Source: Bacteroidota bacterium (lineage in GTDB: Bacteria > Bacteroidota > Bacteroidia > Bacteroidales > JAAUTT01). Taken from it: 64,000 bases of DNA. Made by a program: the position numbers and the translations under genes. The DNA is taken from NCBI GenBank assembly GCA_020048915.1, contig JAIFLU010000038.1, positions 2,358 to 66,357 on the forward strand, written 5' to 3'. The notes under the pieces were generated by a model, which had not been told where the DNA came from, did no database searches, and saw only the letters and a list, made by a program, of their open reading frames with translations. Below are positions 18,741-28,435 of the stretch, in pieces; within the stretch, counting starts at the first letter, position 1; each line of letters starts with the position of its first letter.

Positions 18741-20219
18741 TTATTTTTTTCTTAAATAACCAACTAATACAGGTAATAACTTTTCCCTTTTTAAAATATA
18801 TAATATAAACAAAAGCAGGATCAGGTTATTGACAATAAACTGAACAATTATTTGTGAATTTTTGAGAAAAAATACCGGAATTAGAACTATTAGTGACAAA
18901 AGAAAATACCAAAAAATTGATTTCAAATTATAAGGGATCCGGTAATATTTCTGTCCGAGCCAATAGCAAACGATAGTCATAGCCACATAACAGATTAATC
19001 GTGCATAAGCTGAAGCCAGATACCCATATTTACTAACAAACAGATAGTTTATGAGTACTGTAATAGCCGAGCCAAAAATAATAATATATGCACCATACAT
19101 TGTTTTACCCGAAAGCTTGTACCAGATGGATAAATTCAAATAAATTCCTACAAATACATTGGCCAGCAGAATTATAGGAACTATATTTAAACCTGACCAA
19201 TATGTATTATGGATAAAGTATTTTATCCAGCTTATATTTCCAACCGTTGCAATAAATATGATGAAACAGAATACGGCAAAATATTTCATAATATCAGCAA
19301 ATACCTGTTTCGAATCTTTTTCCTTTTCATAATTAAAGAAAAAGGGCTCGGCAGCAAACCGGAAGGTTTGAACAAAAACGGTAAGTATAACGGCAATTTT
19401 AACGATAGCAAAATATACACCTAACTGGTGCATTGGGTTATTGGCATCCGGAATCATATATTTTATAAACTGACGGTCAATAGCATCGTTAATTCCTCCG
19501 GCAAGTCCAGCTAAGAGTAGTGGAAGTGCATATTTTAACATCCTTTTCCAAAGCTCAATATCGAAAGAAAGGGAAAATTTGAAATCCTTATATAGCATAA
19601 CCATAGTAGTGATACTAGCAATAATATTGGCAATAAAAATATATCCAATACCAATTTTTGAAGAATATATAAAAGATGGTAAATGAGTAATGTGCGCATC
19701 TATCCAGGGGAATACAACGAGAAAAATTATAGTAAACGTTACATTAATGATTACGTTAAATAGTTTAAAGCTTGCGAATTTCAAGGCTTTATTTTGCTGC
19801 CGCAATTTTACAAAGGGAATAGCACAAATAGCGTCAACTCCCAGGATTATAGCACACCACCGAATATATTCAGGATTATTTGGATAATCAAGTAGGTTGG
19901 CAATTGATTGTGAAAATAGAATAGCTAGGATAATAAATAATGAGGAAGATGTGATTAGTGAAATAAGTGAGGTACTATAAACTTTATTTGCATCTTTTTC
20001 ATTTTGGCTAAACCGGAAGAACGCAGTTTCCATCCCATATGTCAAAACGATCAGGAGGATAACAACCCAACTATATAAGTCTCCAACTATCCCATAGGTA
20101 GAGGGGTCTGTAAATATATACGTGTGCAGGGGGACCAAAAAATAATTCAAAAAGCGCGGCACAATGCTGCTAAGGCCATAAATTGCTGTTTGTCCGGCGA
20201 GTTTTCTTAATGGATTCAA
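18741..20219 (-). CDS. Polysaccharide/lipid flippase (MATE-like, MurJ/Wzx superfamily)
   Basis: 492 residues with about 14 membrane helices across the whole length. The start is a TTG at 20217-20219; NPLRKLAGQTAIYGLSSIVPR is the usual beginning of these Bacteroidota proteins, so no better start is expected. The polysaccharide biosynthesis/export domain occupies the N-terminal half. Such proteins flip undecaprenyl-linked sugars or peptidoglycan precursors. No glycosyltransferase operon surrounds it, so substrate is open. Confidence 0.88.
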   Translation of the reverse strand: MNPLRKLAGQTAIYGLSSIVPRFLNYFLVPLHTYIFTDPSTYGIVGDLYSWVVILLIVLTYGMETAFFRFSQNEKDANKVYSTSLISLITSSSLFIILAILFSQSIANLLDYPNNPEYIRWCAIILGVDAICAIPFVKLRQQNKALKFASFKLFNVIINVTFTIIFLVVFPWIDAHITHLPSFIYSSKIGIGYIFIANIIASITTMVMLYKDFKFSLSFDIELWKRMLKYALPLLLAGLAGGINDAIDRQFIKYMIPDANNPMHQLGVYFAIVKIAVILTVFVQTFRFAAEPFFFNYEKEKDSKQVFADIMKYFAVFCFIIFIATVGNISWIKYFIHNTYWSGLNIVPIILLANVFVGIYLNLSIWYKLSGKTMYGAYIIIFGSAITVLINYLFVSKYGYLASAYARLICYVAMTIVCYWLGQKYYRIPYNLKSIFWYFLLSLIVLIPVFFLKNSQIIVQFIVNNLILLLFILYILKREKLLPVLVGYLRKK

Positions 20220-20554
20220 TGTTTCTTTTTTGAGATTACAAATTAAATACTTTCGGCTGACAATTAAAGTTTATTTTATTGAGACGCGTTACCTTTTAAA
20301 ATTTAAAATGGTGTCAAATAAATTATTAATTTCGGTATAATTGATCCAATATCGTTGACTTAAGAAAGACCCTTCGACTTCGCTCAGGGTGACACTTCGG
20401 AGTAGAGTCATTCTGAGCGAGTCGAAGAATGGATAGGAAAGATAAATCCTTAAGTCAACGACATTGATAATTGATCTTTACTTATTTCTGGTATTTTATA
20501 TCACTGGGCTTGGTTAAGAAAAGTCAGATATTTGTTTGCACTAACAAAAATTTA
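20220..20554. other. Intergenic region with a MITE-like inverted repeat
   Basis: 335 bases between the divergent flippase and DUF2723 genes. It contains the 120-bp palindromic element described separately (20347-20466). A TATTTGTTTGCAC stretch at 20529-20541 close to the DUF2723 ATG resembles a promoter core but does not match TAnnTTTG exactly. No small gene is seen. Confidence 0.6.
20347..20466. repeat. MITE/REP-like inverted repeat, copy A (120 bp)
   Basis: The ends are CAATATCGTTGACTTAAG and, reading back from the other end, CAATGTCGTTGACTTAAG. Inside lies a second inverted repeat: CCTTCGACTTCGCTCAG at 20371-20387 opposite CTGAGCGAGTCGAAG at 20413-20427. A 121-bp relative with the same end sequence and core lies at 28436-28556. 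No coding capacity. Confidence 0.85.
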
Positions 20555-23554
20555 ATGAATCGATACAAACTATTTAATAATATTTTGGGCTGTGTAATTT
20601 TCTCAATTGCCTTAGCTGTTTACCTCTTAACTCTGGAGCCAACTGTCAGTCTCTGGGACTGTGGAGAGTTCACATCTGCTGCCTATAAGCTTGAAGTTGG
20701 TCATCCTCCCGGTGCACCTTTTTACCTGATGCTTGGAAGGATTTTTTCATTATTTTCTCCGGATAAAGCCCAAGTTGGCATGTTCATAAATTCTCTTTCT
20801 GCTATTGCGAGTGCTTTTACTGTACTTTTTCTCTTTTGGACAATTACTCACCTGGCTCGCCGAATAATCATTCAAGAAAATAATAACTACTCTCAAGGGA
20901 ACATCCTTGCAATTTTGGCAAGTGGATTTATAGGGGCTTTGGCATTTTGTTTTTCCGATACGTTTTGGTTTTCGGCTGTTGAAGCAGAAGTTTATGCATT
21001 ATCTTCTCTTTTTACTGCCATTGTTATCTGGGCTATTTTAAAATGGGAAGATGAAGCAGGTCAAAAATTTGCTAACCGTTGGCTAATACTAATATCCTAT
21101 TTGATGGGCCTTTCTATCGGGGTTCATTTATTGAACCTGTTAGCAATTCCTGCCATAGTTTTAATTTATTATTTTAAGATGTATCCGTTTTCCTGGAAAA
21201 GATTTGGATTTGCTGTATTTGTCTCCTTTCTCATACTTCTTGGAGTTATGAACCTGATTATTCCCGGAATAGTTTGGCTGGCATCGCGCTTCGAAATTGT
21301 TTTCAGCAACAACTTTGGCTTTGCCAATCATGTTGGAGTTATTGTTTACTTGTTTCTACTAATTGGTCTATTAATTTGGGGATTAAACATTACCTATCGT
21401 CATAAGAAAGTTTTTTGGAATTCGTTTTTGTTAGTTTTTACCGTTATTTTAATAGGGTATTGTTCCTATGCCATGATTATTATTCGTGCGCAAACTCAGA
21501 TTCCTATTAATACCAACCAACCTAAAAATGTTTTATCGCTTTTATATTATTTGAACCGCGACCAGTATGGAGATAGTCCGCTTATTTATGGTCAGTACTA
21601 TAATTCATCCACCCTGGGAGTAAAAGATAAAGCACCGGTTTATACAGTTAAAGATGGGAAATATATAGCTTCTTCAAAGCGCCAATATATTTACGATGAG
21701 CGGTTTATGACATTCTTCCCAAGGATGTATAGTTCAAAACCCGGACATGTTGAGGTTTATAAGGATTGGGGCACTATAAAAGGCACGCCGGTTCGGGTAG
21801 CTAATCAAAATGGAGGTTCTGATATTGTAATGAAACCAACCTTTAGTGATAACCTTGAATTCTTTTTTAAGTATCAGCTTGGATACATGTACTTTCGGTA
21901 TTTTATGTGGAATTTTGTAGGTCGACAAAACGATCTTCAGGGAAATGGGGGAATTTTAAAGGGAAATTGGATATCGGGAATTGATTTTATTGATAAAATT
22001 TTTATTGGTCCCCAAAACACCTTGCCCCAATTTCTTAGGAATAATGTTGGTAAAAACAGGTATTATTTTCTACCCCTTATCCTTGGTTTTATTGGTCTTC
22101 TTTATCAGGCATCCAAAAGCAGGCGATACTTTGTGGCAGTGTTATTTATTTTTATTTTAACCGGAATTGCTATTGTTTTGTATACTAACCAAACGCCCCA
22201 GCAACCCAGGGAACGAGATTATGCTTATGTTGGATCGTTTTATGCATTCTGCATTTGGATAGGACTAGGCGTTTTGTCACTAGCAATTTGGTTAAAAAAA
22301 TTACTTAAACCTGTTATGGCTTCTCTTGCGGCGGCGGCGATCACTTTGGTTGTTCCTGTTATTTTGCTCGGACAAAATTGGAACGATCATGACCGATCTA
22401 ATCGGTTTATTGTACGAGATTTAGCCTATAATTATCTGAACAGTTGTGCTCCCAATTCCATACTTTTTACTGTCGGCGACAATGATACTTATCCTTTGTG
22501 GTATCTTCAGGAAGTAGAAGGCATCCGCACCGATGTTCGGGTAGTGAATCTTATGCTCCTGAACGCATCCTGGTATATCGACCAGATGAGGAGCAAGCAA
22601 TATACTTCAGACAAACTTCCAATTTCCCTTCAACCGGAGCAATATGTTAGTGGAAAACGGGATGCTGTTTATATTCTCGAAAAATCTGCGAATCCTATAA
22701 CGCTTAAAAATGCTATCAATCTTATAGCAAGTGACAGCAAAAATTATAAAATTGAAACTGCTTCAGGAGCCTATCTTGATTTTATTCCTTCAAAGCAACT
22801 ATTGCTTCCTGTAAATAAAGAAGAGGTAATTTTAAATGGCATAATTCTTCCCTCATCTGTTGATATGATGGAAGATACTATAAAGTTTAATCTCCCTTCG
22901 GATAATATCGGTAAAAGTGAATTAATTGTTATGGATATCCTATCAAATTTTGATTGGAAGCGACCGGTTTACTTCAATTCTCCTGGTTATAAATGGACAT
23001 TAGGTTTAGATCATTACCTTCAGCTTGATGGATTTGCTTACAAGCTAATGCCTGTTTATTCGGATGGTAACGATTATTTATCCTATGGAAATGTGGAAAC
23101 TGATTCCCTGTATAAAAAACTTATGTTTACGTTCAAATGGCGGGGGCTTTCCGATCCTAATGTTTTATTAGATGAACACATAATAAAAACTCTTTCCATA
23201 ATTCGGGTACGAAATTGTTATGCCAGGTTAGCTCTTGCATTAGCAGCACAAGGAAATTTTAAAAAAGGGATTAAGGTTTTAGACCGATGTATGGAGATTA
23301 TGCCCACCTCGCGTATCCCTTACGATGCATATTGCATTCAGCTTTCGAATGCTTATTATAAATGTGGAGACCGGGATAAAGGAAACAAACTTGCTGAAGG
23401 ATACGCAAACCAGCTCAACGAAGAACTTTCCTATTATAACACCTTGTCGCCAAAAATGCAAGGTTGGATCAATCTTGAAAAAACCATTGCACAAAATAAT
23501 TTAAAAAGACTACAGGCTATGTTAAACGAAAACACTACAAATTTAAAGCTCTAA
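20555..23554 (+). CDS. DUF2723 family membrane glycosyltransferase (GT117-like)
   Basis: 999 residues from MNRYKLFNNILG; the reading frame is open 84 bases further upstream, but that part is not typical. The DUF2723 signature PTVSLWDCGEFTSAAYKLEV and GHPPGAPFYLMLGRIFS near the N-terminus is followed by about ten membrane helices (to residue 620), then a soluble C-terminal part with QQPRERDYAYVGSFYAFC and FTVGDNDTYPLWYLQEVEGI. Members are thought to be GT-C fold sugar transferases, probably protein O-glycosylation enzymes of Bacteroidota. The C-terminal 120 residues look TPR-like. Confidence 0.93.
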   Translation: MNRYKLFNNILGCVIFSIALAVYLLTLEPTVSLWDCGEFTSAAYKLEVGHPPGAPFYLMLGRIFSLFSPDKAQVGMFINSLSAIASAFTVLFLFWTITHLARRIIIQENNNYSQGNILAILASGFIGALAFCFSDTFWFSAVEAEVYALSSLFTAIVIWAILKWEDEAGQKFANRWLILISYLMGLSIGVHLLNLLAIPAIVLIYYFKMYPFSWKRFGFAVFVSFLILLGVMNLIIPGIVWLASRFEIVFSNNFGFANHVGVIVYLFLLIGLLIWGLNITYRHKKVFWNSFLLVFTVILIGYCSYAMIIIRAQTQIPINTNQPKNVLSLLYYLNRDQYGDSPLIYGQYYNSSTLGVKDKAPVYTVKDGKYIASSKRQYIYDERFMTFFPRMYSSKPGHVEVYKDWGTIKGTPVRVANQNGGSDIVMKPTFSDNLEFFFKYQLGYMYFRYFMWNFVGRQNDLQGNGGILKGNWISGIDFIDKIFIGPQNTLPQFLRNNVGKNRYYFLPLILGFIGLLYQASKSRRYFVAVLFIFILTGIAIVLYTNQTPQQPRERDYAYVGSFYAFCIWIGLGVLSLAIWLKKLLKPVMASLAAAAITLVVPVILLGQNWNDHDRSNRFIVRDLAYNYLNSCAPNSILFTVGDNDTYPLWYLQEVEGIRTDVRVVNLMLLNASWYIDQMRSKQYTSDKLPISLQPEQYVSGKRDAVYILEKSANPITLKNAINLIASDSKNYKIETASGAYLDFIPSKQLLLPVNKEEVILNGIILPSSVDMMEDTIKFNLPSDNIGKSELIVMDILSNFDWKRPVYFNSPGYKWTLGLDHYLQLDGFAYKLMPVYSDGNDYLSYGNVETDSLYKKLMFTFKWRGLSDPNVLLDEHIIKTLSIIRVRNCYARLALALAAQGNFKKGIKVLDRCMEIMPTSRIPYDAYCIQLSNAYYKCGDRDKGNKLAEGYANQLNEELSYYNTLSPKMQGWINLEKTIAQNNLKRLQAMLNENTTNLKL

Positions 23555-23621
23555 CAATTAGCTAGATAATAAATTATGTGCCTAAAAACATATTTTAGAA
23601 CAGTATTTATTACAAAATAGT

Positions 23622-23629
23622 TATTTTTG
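23622..23629 (+). promoter_or_regulatory. -7 box (TATTTTTG) of the thioredoxin-fold protein/carA unit
   Basis: GTTATTTTTGCCACG fits the consensus well. It implies a transcript start near 23635, so the ATG at 23656 is favoured over the in-frame ATG at 23635. Confidence 0.55.
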
Positions 23630-23655
23630 CCACGATGCACTTTTTTATACTACTT

Positions 23656-25167
23656 ATGGAAAAGAACAGTAAGATTACCGTATTCCAAAAATACTCTCAT
23701 CACGTTCGTTATTTTTGGCTCATTCTAGGATTTTTAGTCTTTGCAAACCCTCTATTTTCTCAAGGGTATGAAATAAAACTTAAAATAGCTTCGCTTAAAG
23801 ATTCGACGATAATTCTCGGACATCATTTTGCTGACGCTTATTACCCCGACGATACATTACAATTGGATAATAAAGGGTTTGGTTCATTTAAAGGTACAAA
23901 GCCACTGCCTTCAGGTATGTATTTTATTTACCTTCCCACTAAAAAATTTTTCGATATTATTATTGGACAGGATCAGAACTTCTCCATCGAAGTGGATACG
24001 ACCGATTTTGTAAAAACAGCGAAATTTTCAGGTTCTACGGAGAATGAATTGTATTTTAATTATATGCGGTCACTGGGTGTAAATCAGGAGAAGGCAAATA
24101 ATTTAATAAGCCGAAAGAAAAATTCAACTTCTGAAATTCAAAAGGATTCGATTTCAAAAGCACTGGATAATATTAATAAGGAAGTCCTTACTTATATCGA
24201 TAAACAGATACAGGATAATAAAGGTTTGTTTTACGGAAAATTTCTGTTGGCGCTGAAAGAAATTAATGTTCCGGATGCTCCACGCGATGCTGCAGGTAGA
24301 ATTACCGATTCGACCTTTCAATACCGATATTATAAAGCGCATTATTTCGATCATTTCGATTATACTGACGCTAGTCTTTTGCGCTCTCCCATCTATGAGA
24401 AGAAAATAAAGGACTTTGTTGAAAAAGTAATTCCACAAATACCTGACAGTATAAACAAGGAACTCGACATCCTTTTAGACAATGCTAAAAAGAACGATGA
24501 GGTATTTCGTTATTTACTGGTGACATTTTTCAATATGTACGCACAAAGTCAAATCATGGGATTCGATGCCATTTTTGTTCATATTTCCGAAAAGTATTAT
24601 TTGCCGTATGCCACCTGGAACGATAAGGACTTTATGGAAAAGCTTAAAAAAGAAGTTGCTAAGATTAAGCCTAATTTGGTAGGAAATATTGCTCCCAATA
24701 TAAAATTAGTGGAGATTCCCAGAGAACATTTTATTGCTGCTAAAACAGATACTGCCCTAAAAAGTAATCCCTATGTGGGAGGTTTTGTGAATATTCACGA
24801 TATAAAAGCAAAATATACCATTTTAATTTTTTGGGAAGCTGATTGCAGCCATTGTAAAAAGTCGATTCCCCAGTTGCATGAATTATATCAATCGCTAAAA
24901 GATAAGGGAGTAAAAGTATTAGCGGTGCATACCATTAGTAGTGTAGAGGGAAAAAGAAAATGGATTGATTTTGTGAACGAGCATGCATTGCTTGATTGGG
25001 ATAATTTATGGAGCCCGTATAGTTTTGAATACAAGGATATTTATAATGTATTTACCACTCCGGTATTATATGTTTTAGATGAACATAAAAAAATACTTGC
25101 CAAAAGGATTAGTCCTGAGCAAGCCAAAGAATTAATAGAGTTTGAAATAAAAAGAGAGAAGAAGTAA
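23656..25167 (+). CDS. Thiol-disulfide oxidoreductase of the TlpA/AhpC type with DUF4369-like N-terminus
   Basis: 503 residues. Residues 15-35 form a signal or anchor helix (ends ANPLFSQ). The N-terminal part (38-130) is a DUF4369-like beta domain; a helical DUF5106-like region follows; the last 140 residues are a thioredoxin fold with the active-site pair C397-SH-C400 (WEADCSHCKKSIPQL) and cis-Pro region FTTPVLYVLDE. It should act in the periplasm on disulfides or haem/cytochrome maturation. carA begins ten bases after the stop, so the two may share a transcript. Confidence 0.85.
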   Translation: MEKNSKITVFQKYSHHVRYFWLILGFLVFANPLFSQGYEIKLKIASLKDSTIILGHHFADAYYPDDTLQLDNKGFGSFKGTKPLPSGMYFIYLPTKKFFDIIIGQDQNFSIEVDTTDFVKTAKFSGSTENELYFNYMRSLGVNQEKANNLISRKKNSTSEIQKDSISKALDNINKEVLTYIDKQIQDNKGLFYGKFLLALKEINVPDAPRDAAGRITDSTFQYRYYKAHYFDHFDYTDASLLRSPIYEKKIKDFVEKVIPQIPDSINKELDILLDNAKKNDEVFRYLLVTFFNMYAQSQIMGFDAIFVHISEKYYLPYATWNDKDFMEKLKKEVAKIKPNLVGNIAPNIKLVEIPREHFIAAKTDTALKSNPYVGGFVNIHDIKAKYTILIFWEADCSHCKKSIPQLHELYQSLKDKGVKVLAVHTISSVEGKRKWIDFVNEHALLDWDNLWSPYSFEYKDIYNVFTTPVLYVLDEHKKILAKRISPEQAKELIEFEIKREKK

Positions 25168-25177
25168 TCAACTGAAG

Positions 25178-26263
25178 ATGAAGAATACACAATCGATTAA
25201 ATTAGTATTGGAAGATGGAACTGAAATTGCTGGCTGTAGTTTTGGCTTTGAGGGTTCGATAAATGGCGAAGTTGTTTTTAATACTGCTATGACTGGCTAT
25301 CCTGAAAGCCTTACAGATCCATCTTATAAAGGACAAATTTTGGTTCTTACATATCCCCTCGTTGGAAATTATGGGGTGCCAGCAGATAGCATGGAGAATA
25401 ATATGCTGAAGTTTTTTGAATCAAATAAATTGCATATCTCCGCATTAGTAATTTCTGATTATTCCTTAGAATATAGTCACTGGAATGCTTCAAAAAGCCT
25501 GTCTGCCTGGTTAAAGGAAAATAAGGTTCCCGGAATATATGGAGTGGACACCAGGGCACTTACCAAGCGGTTACGCGAAAATGGTACTATGCTTGGTAAA
25601 GTTATTTATAATAATCAGGATGTTGAATGGTATAATCCTGATTTGGACCATTTGGTAGCCCAGGTAAGCACTCCCCAAAAAGAAGTGTATGGGAATGGAA
25701 AGTATAAAATTGTTTTGATTGATTGCGGCGTAAAATATAACATTATCCGATATTTGCTTCAAAAGGATACTACTGTAATTCGTGTTCCTCACGATTACGA
25801 TTTCTCTCAGGAGGCTTACGATGGTTTGTTTATTTCGAACGGCCCCGGTGACCCAAAAAAATGTGAGACAACTATTAACAATCTTGCCAAAGCATTTAAA
25901 CAAGATATTCCGGTTATGGGTATCTGCCTGGGAAATCAATTAATGGCTTTGGCATCGGGTGCAAATACGTATAAATTAAAGTATGGACATCGAAGTCACA
26001 ATCAGCCTGTTCTAAAAGTTGGAACTCCAAAAGCCTATATTACCTCACAAAACCATGGGTTCGCCATTGATAATAATACTCTTGGGAGCGATTGGGAACC
26101 TTATTTTATCAATTTAAATGATAATACGAACGAAGGAATGCGCCATAAAACAAAACCGTTTTTTTCTTCGCAATTCCATCCGGAAGCTTCTGGCGGACCA
26201 ACGGATACCGATTTTCTTTTTAACGACTTTATTAAAGACGTAAAAAAATACAAAGGCAATTAA
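25178..26263 (+). CDS. carA: Carbamoyl-phosphate synthase small subunit
   Basis: 361 residues. It supplies ammonia from glutamine to CarB for arginine and pyrimidine synthesis. N-terminal CPSase domain with GYPESLTDPSYKGQI; class I glutamine amidotransferase domain with catalytic C250 (GICLGNQ) and H334/E336 (SQFHPEAS). carB lies 7 kb away on the opposite strand rather than next door. A terminator hairpin follows 20 bases after the stop. Confidence 0.97.
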   Translation: MKNTQSIKLVLEDGTEIAGCSFGFEGSINGEVVFNTAMTGYPESLTDPSYKGQILVLTYPLVGNYGVPADSMENNMLKFFESNKLHISALVISDYSLEYSHWNASKSLSAWLKENKVPGIYGVDTRALTKRLRENGTMLGKVIYNNQDVEWYNPDLDHLVAQVSTPQKEVYGNGKYKIVLIDCGVKYNIIRYLLQKDTTVIRVPHDYDFSQEAYDGLFISNGPGDPKKCETTINNLAKAFKQDIPVMGICLGNQLMALASGANTYKLKYGHRSHNQPVLKVGTPKAYITSQNHGFAIDNNTLGSDWEPYFINLNDNTNEGMRHKTKPFFSSQFHPEASGGPTDTDFLFNDFIKDVKKYKGN

Positions 26264-26283
26264 TTAGTTGTTAATTGTTACTG

Positions 26284-26326
26284 AAAAGAGTCAACTCAAT
26301 TTTTATTTGAGTCGGCTCTTTTTTAT
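26284..26326 (+). terminator. Terminator after carA
   Basis: AAAAGAGTCAACTCAA pairs with TTGAGTCGGCTCTTTT (one internal mismatch) across a six-base AT loop and ends in a T-run. Confidence 0.88.
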
Positions 26327-26480
26327 TTTTGGAGGGCTGGAGGTATATTTTATTCGATCAATCTAGGTTGATATATTTAGAGTTACTTGTTATATAATAC
26401 CAATTATATAACAATAATATAATTATTTAAAAATATATTTTTAATTTTTCTAGTAAATATATATTTTGGCTCATATTTTG

Positions 26481-26516
26481 TAACTAATTAATTAGTTAAT
26501 AAACTAAATTGTTAGG
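26481..26516. promoter_or_regulatory. Palindromic operator pair upstream of blaI-like gene
   Basis: 26481-26498 is a perfect 18-bp palindrome (TAACTAATTAATTAGTTA). It is followed at 26502-26513 by a related half-degenerate palindrome (AACTAAATTGTT). Its position 66 bases before the blaI-like ATG and dyad form fit a BlaI/MecI-type operator that the gene product binds as a dimer. A near copy lies after the operon at 28313-28348. Confidence 0.65.
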
Positions 26517-26563
26517 ATATTTGCATATTAATATTAGCAATTTATCCAATTTAAAAGTTCAAG

Positions 26564-26962
26564 ATGCAACCAAAAAGAGATATAGTACTTACCCGTGCAG
26601 AGGAATCAATAATGCAAGTTCTATGGCAAATAGAGCGCGGAGTTGTAAAAGATATTATTGAGCACTTACCTGATCCAAAACCTGCTTATAATACTGTCTC
26701 AACAATCATACGCATTCTTGAAGCAAAAAAAATCGTTACTCATAAAGCCTATGGGAAAACGCATGAATATTTTCCTTTGATTTCCAAGGACGACTATTCC
26801 CGAAGATTTCTAAAAGGCTTTGTAAAGGGATATTTCAATAATTCGTTTCAAAAGATGGTTTCGTTTTTCTCAGAAGGAGAAGAAATTGATATTCTTGAAT
26901 TGGAACAAACTATGAAAATTATGCAGCAACAACTTGAAAACAGAAAAAAGACAAAATCATGA
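26564..26962 (+). CDS. BlaI/MecI-family transcriptional repressor
   Basis: 132 residues. An N-terminal winged helix (LTRAEESIMQVLWQIERGVVKD ... YNTVSTIIRILEAK) is followed by a dimerisation helix region ending in a glutamine/lysine-rich tail. The family represses its own operon and is removed when the partner membrane peptidase is activated. The stop overlaps the next gene by four bases (ATGA). No beta-lactamase is nearby, so the controlled process is probably envelope stress rather than antibiotic resistance. Confidence 0.93.
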   Translation: MQPKRDIVLTRAEESIMQVLWQIERGVVKDIIEHLPDPKPAYNTVSTIIRILEAKKIVTHKAYGKTHEYFPLISKDDYSRRFLKGFVKGYFNNSFQKMVSFFSEGEEIDILELEQTMKIMQQQLENRKKTKS

Positions 26963-28296
26963 ATTACCTAATTTATCAATTTAAGGTAGCTATACTATTG
27001 AGCTTATTTTATGGAATATATAGAATTTTGTTAAAAAACTCGGTTCAATTTCGGTTAAATAGGTTTTTTATATTGTGTTCCCTCTTTTTGTCAATGATTG
27101 TTCCTTTTATCAAGATTAACATTGCAGATAAGCAATTGTTAAACTACGCTCAATTATTACCAGAAGTGATTGTAGGAAATATTAAGATGGGCTCTCCTTT
27201 TTCTTCGGATGTCTGGATAAATTCATTTGTACTTTTTACTTTAGTTATATTTATTTTATTATTTATATATCAGTTTGTTAAATTGTTCATTTTTATAAAT
27301 TCATCTCAAAAAAAGTTTAATAAAAATTATATTCTTGTTCTAACTAACGGATATGAAGCTTTTTCTTTTTTCAGGTTTATTGTTTTGGGAAAGCTTATTC
27401 CAATGAAAGATAGAAAGACAATTATCCAACACGAGAAACTACATATTCGATATTTTCATTCAATTGATATTGTTATATATGATATTTTTAAATTAATGCA
27501 ATGGTTTAATCCTTTCTTATGGCTCTTTGGAAATTCATTAAAGGAAAATCATGAATTTGAGGTGGACAGAAAATTAATTAATCAAGGAGTTTCTATGGTT
27601 AGGTATCAGGAATTGTTAATGAATCAGTTATTTCAATCCGGTAAAATTAAGTTTTCTTCATTTAATCATAATTCACTAATTAAAAATCGAATCAACATGA
27701 TGAAAAATTCAAAAGGAAAGTCAGGGAAAACCAGGTTTTTGCTGGCTACAGTTTTAAGTTTATTTATTATTTCGGTGTTTGCTTTTAGAGGCGAAACAAT
27801 TAATGAAAACATTTCAATGAAATCGATAATTCATTCGAATGGAGATGTAGTAGAAAATTCTGGTAAATCTTTACAGAAGGATCATGCAACTGGATTGCAG
27901 AAAAATAATTTGCAAGCAACCTTAATTGTTACTCCCTTAAAAAAAGATACGGTTAAAAAGCTGGATTTAAAGGATGTTGCTTATTTACAACCAGAGGTTG
28001 CTGCACAGTTTCAGGGGAAAGATATTAATGAATTTGTTAGTTATGTGGCAACAAATGTTAAATATCCTACTGATGATGCTAAAAAGGGATTGCAAGGAAA
28101 AGTTTATATTCAGTTTTCGATTGAAAAGGACGGGAGTATTAAAACTGCATCTGTGATTCGTTCCAGTGGACATCAAAGTTTGGATAATGAAGCAGTTCGA
28201 GTAATATTATCCTCTCCGAAATGGACACCTGCAAGCGATAAAGGTAAAGTTGTAAAACAAATTTTTACTATCCCGGTAGTTTTTAGTTTGAAGTAA
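26959..28296 (+). CDS. M56 (BlaR1/MecR1-like) membrane metallopeptidase with TonB C-terminal domain
   Basis: 445 residues. Membrane helices at about 8-25, 36-54 and 88-114 precede the zinc site H158-E159-KL-H162 (IIQHEKLHIRYFH) facing the cytoplasm; another helix lies at about 254-272. The extracytoplasmic end (about 350-445) is a TonB-C domain (GKVYIQFSIEKDGSIKTASV ... LSSPKWTPASDKGKVVKQ) in place of the penicillin-binding sensor of BlaR1. This arrangement is common in Bacteroidota. It presumably senses an envelope signal and cleaves the repressor. It overlaps the repressor gene by four bases. Confidence 0.92.
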   Translation: MNYLIYQFKVAILLSLFYGIYRILLKNSVQFRLNRFFILCSLFLSMIVPFIKINIADKQLLNYAQLLPEVIVGNIKMGSPFSSDVWINSFVLFTLVIFILLFIYQFVKLFIFINSSQKKFNKNYILVLTNGYEAFSFFRFIVLGKLIPMKDRKTIIQHEKLHIRYFHSIDIVIYDIFKLMQWFNPFLWLFGNSLKENHEFEVDRKLINQGVSMVRYQELLMNQLFQSGKIKFSSFNHNSLIKNRINMMKNSKGKSGKTRFLLATVLSLFIISVFAFRGETINENISMKSIIHSNGDVVENSGKSLQKDHATGLQKNNLQATLIVTPLKKDTVKKLDLKDVAYLQPEVAAQFQGKDINEFVSYVATNVKYPTDDAKKGLQGKVYIQFSIEKDGSIKTASVIRSSGHQSLDNEAVRVILSSPKWTPASDKGKVVKQIFTIPVVFSLK

Positions 28297-28312
28297 TTTT
28301 TTTTGAATTTTA

Positions 28313-28348
28313 TAACTAATATATTAGTTAATAAACTAATTAGTTAGG
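28313..28348. promoter_or_regulatory. Second copy of the operator pair, downstream of the operon
   Basis: Perfect palindrome TAACTAATATATTAGTTA (28313-28330) followed by AACTAATTAGTT (28334-28345, also a perfect palindrome). 32 of 36 bases match the copy at 26481-26516. It starts 17 bases after the stop of the M56 gene, and no plus-strand gene follows. Confidence 0.6.
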
Positions 28349-28358
28349 TAATTGATTT

Positions 28359-28403
28359 GTTGGAAATTCAGCGGAATTTTATTCAGTTGGGTTTCCAACT
28401 TTT
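28359..28403 (+). terminator. Probable terminator after the blaI-M56 operon
   Basis: GTTGGAAA (28359-28366) pairs with TTTCCAAC (28392-28399) and is followed by TTTT. The loop is long (25 bases), so the call is tentative. Confidence 0.4.
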
Positions 28404-28435
28404 CATTTATATGTACCGTTCAAATAATCAATAAG

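Larger units (their letters stand above)
26264..26563. other. Intergenic region: carA terminator and blaI operator/promoter
   Basis: 300 very AT-rich bases. The first 65 hold the carA terminator, the middle shows nothing recognisable, and 26481-26516 hold the palindromic operator pair of the blaI-like gene. Confidence 0.7.

Noticed and set aside
26564-28296. Beta-lactam resistance sensor pair
   Set aside because: The sensor lacks a penicillin-binding domain and has a TonB-C domain instead; no beta-lactamase gene is near.
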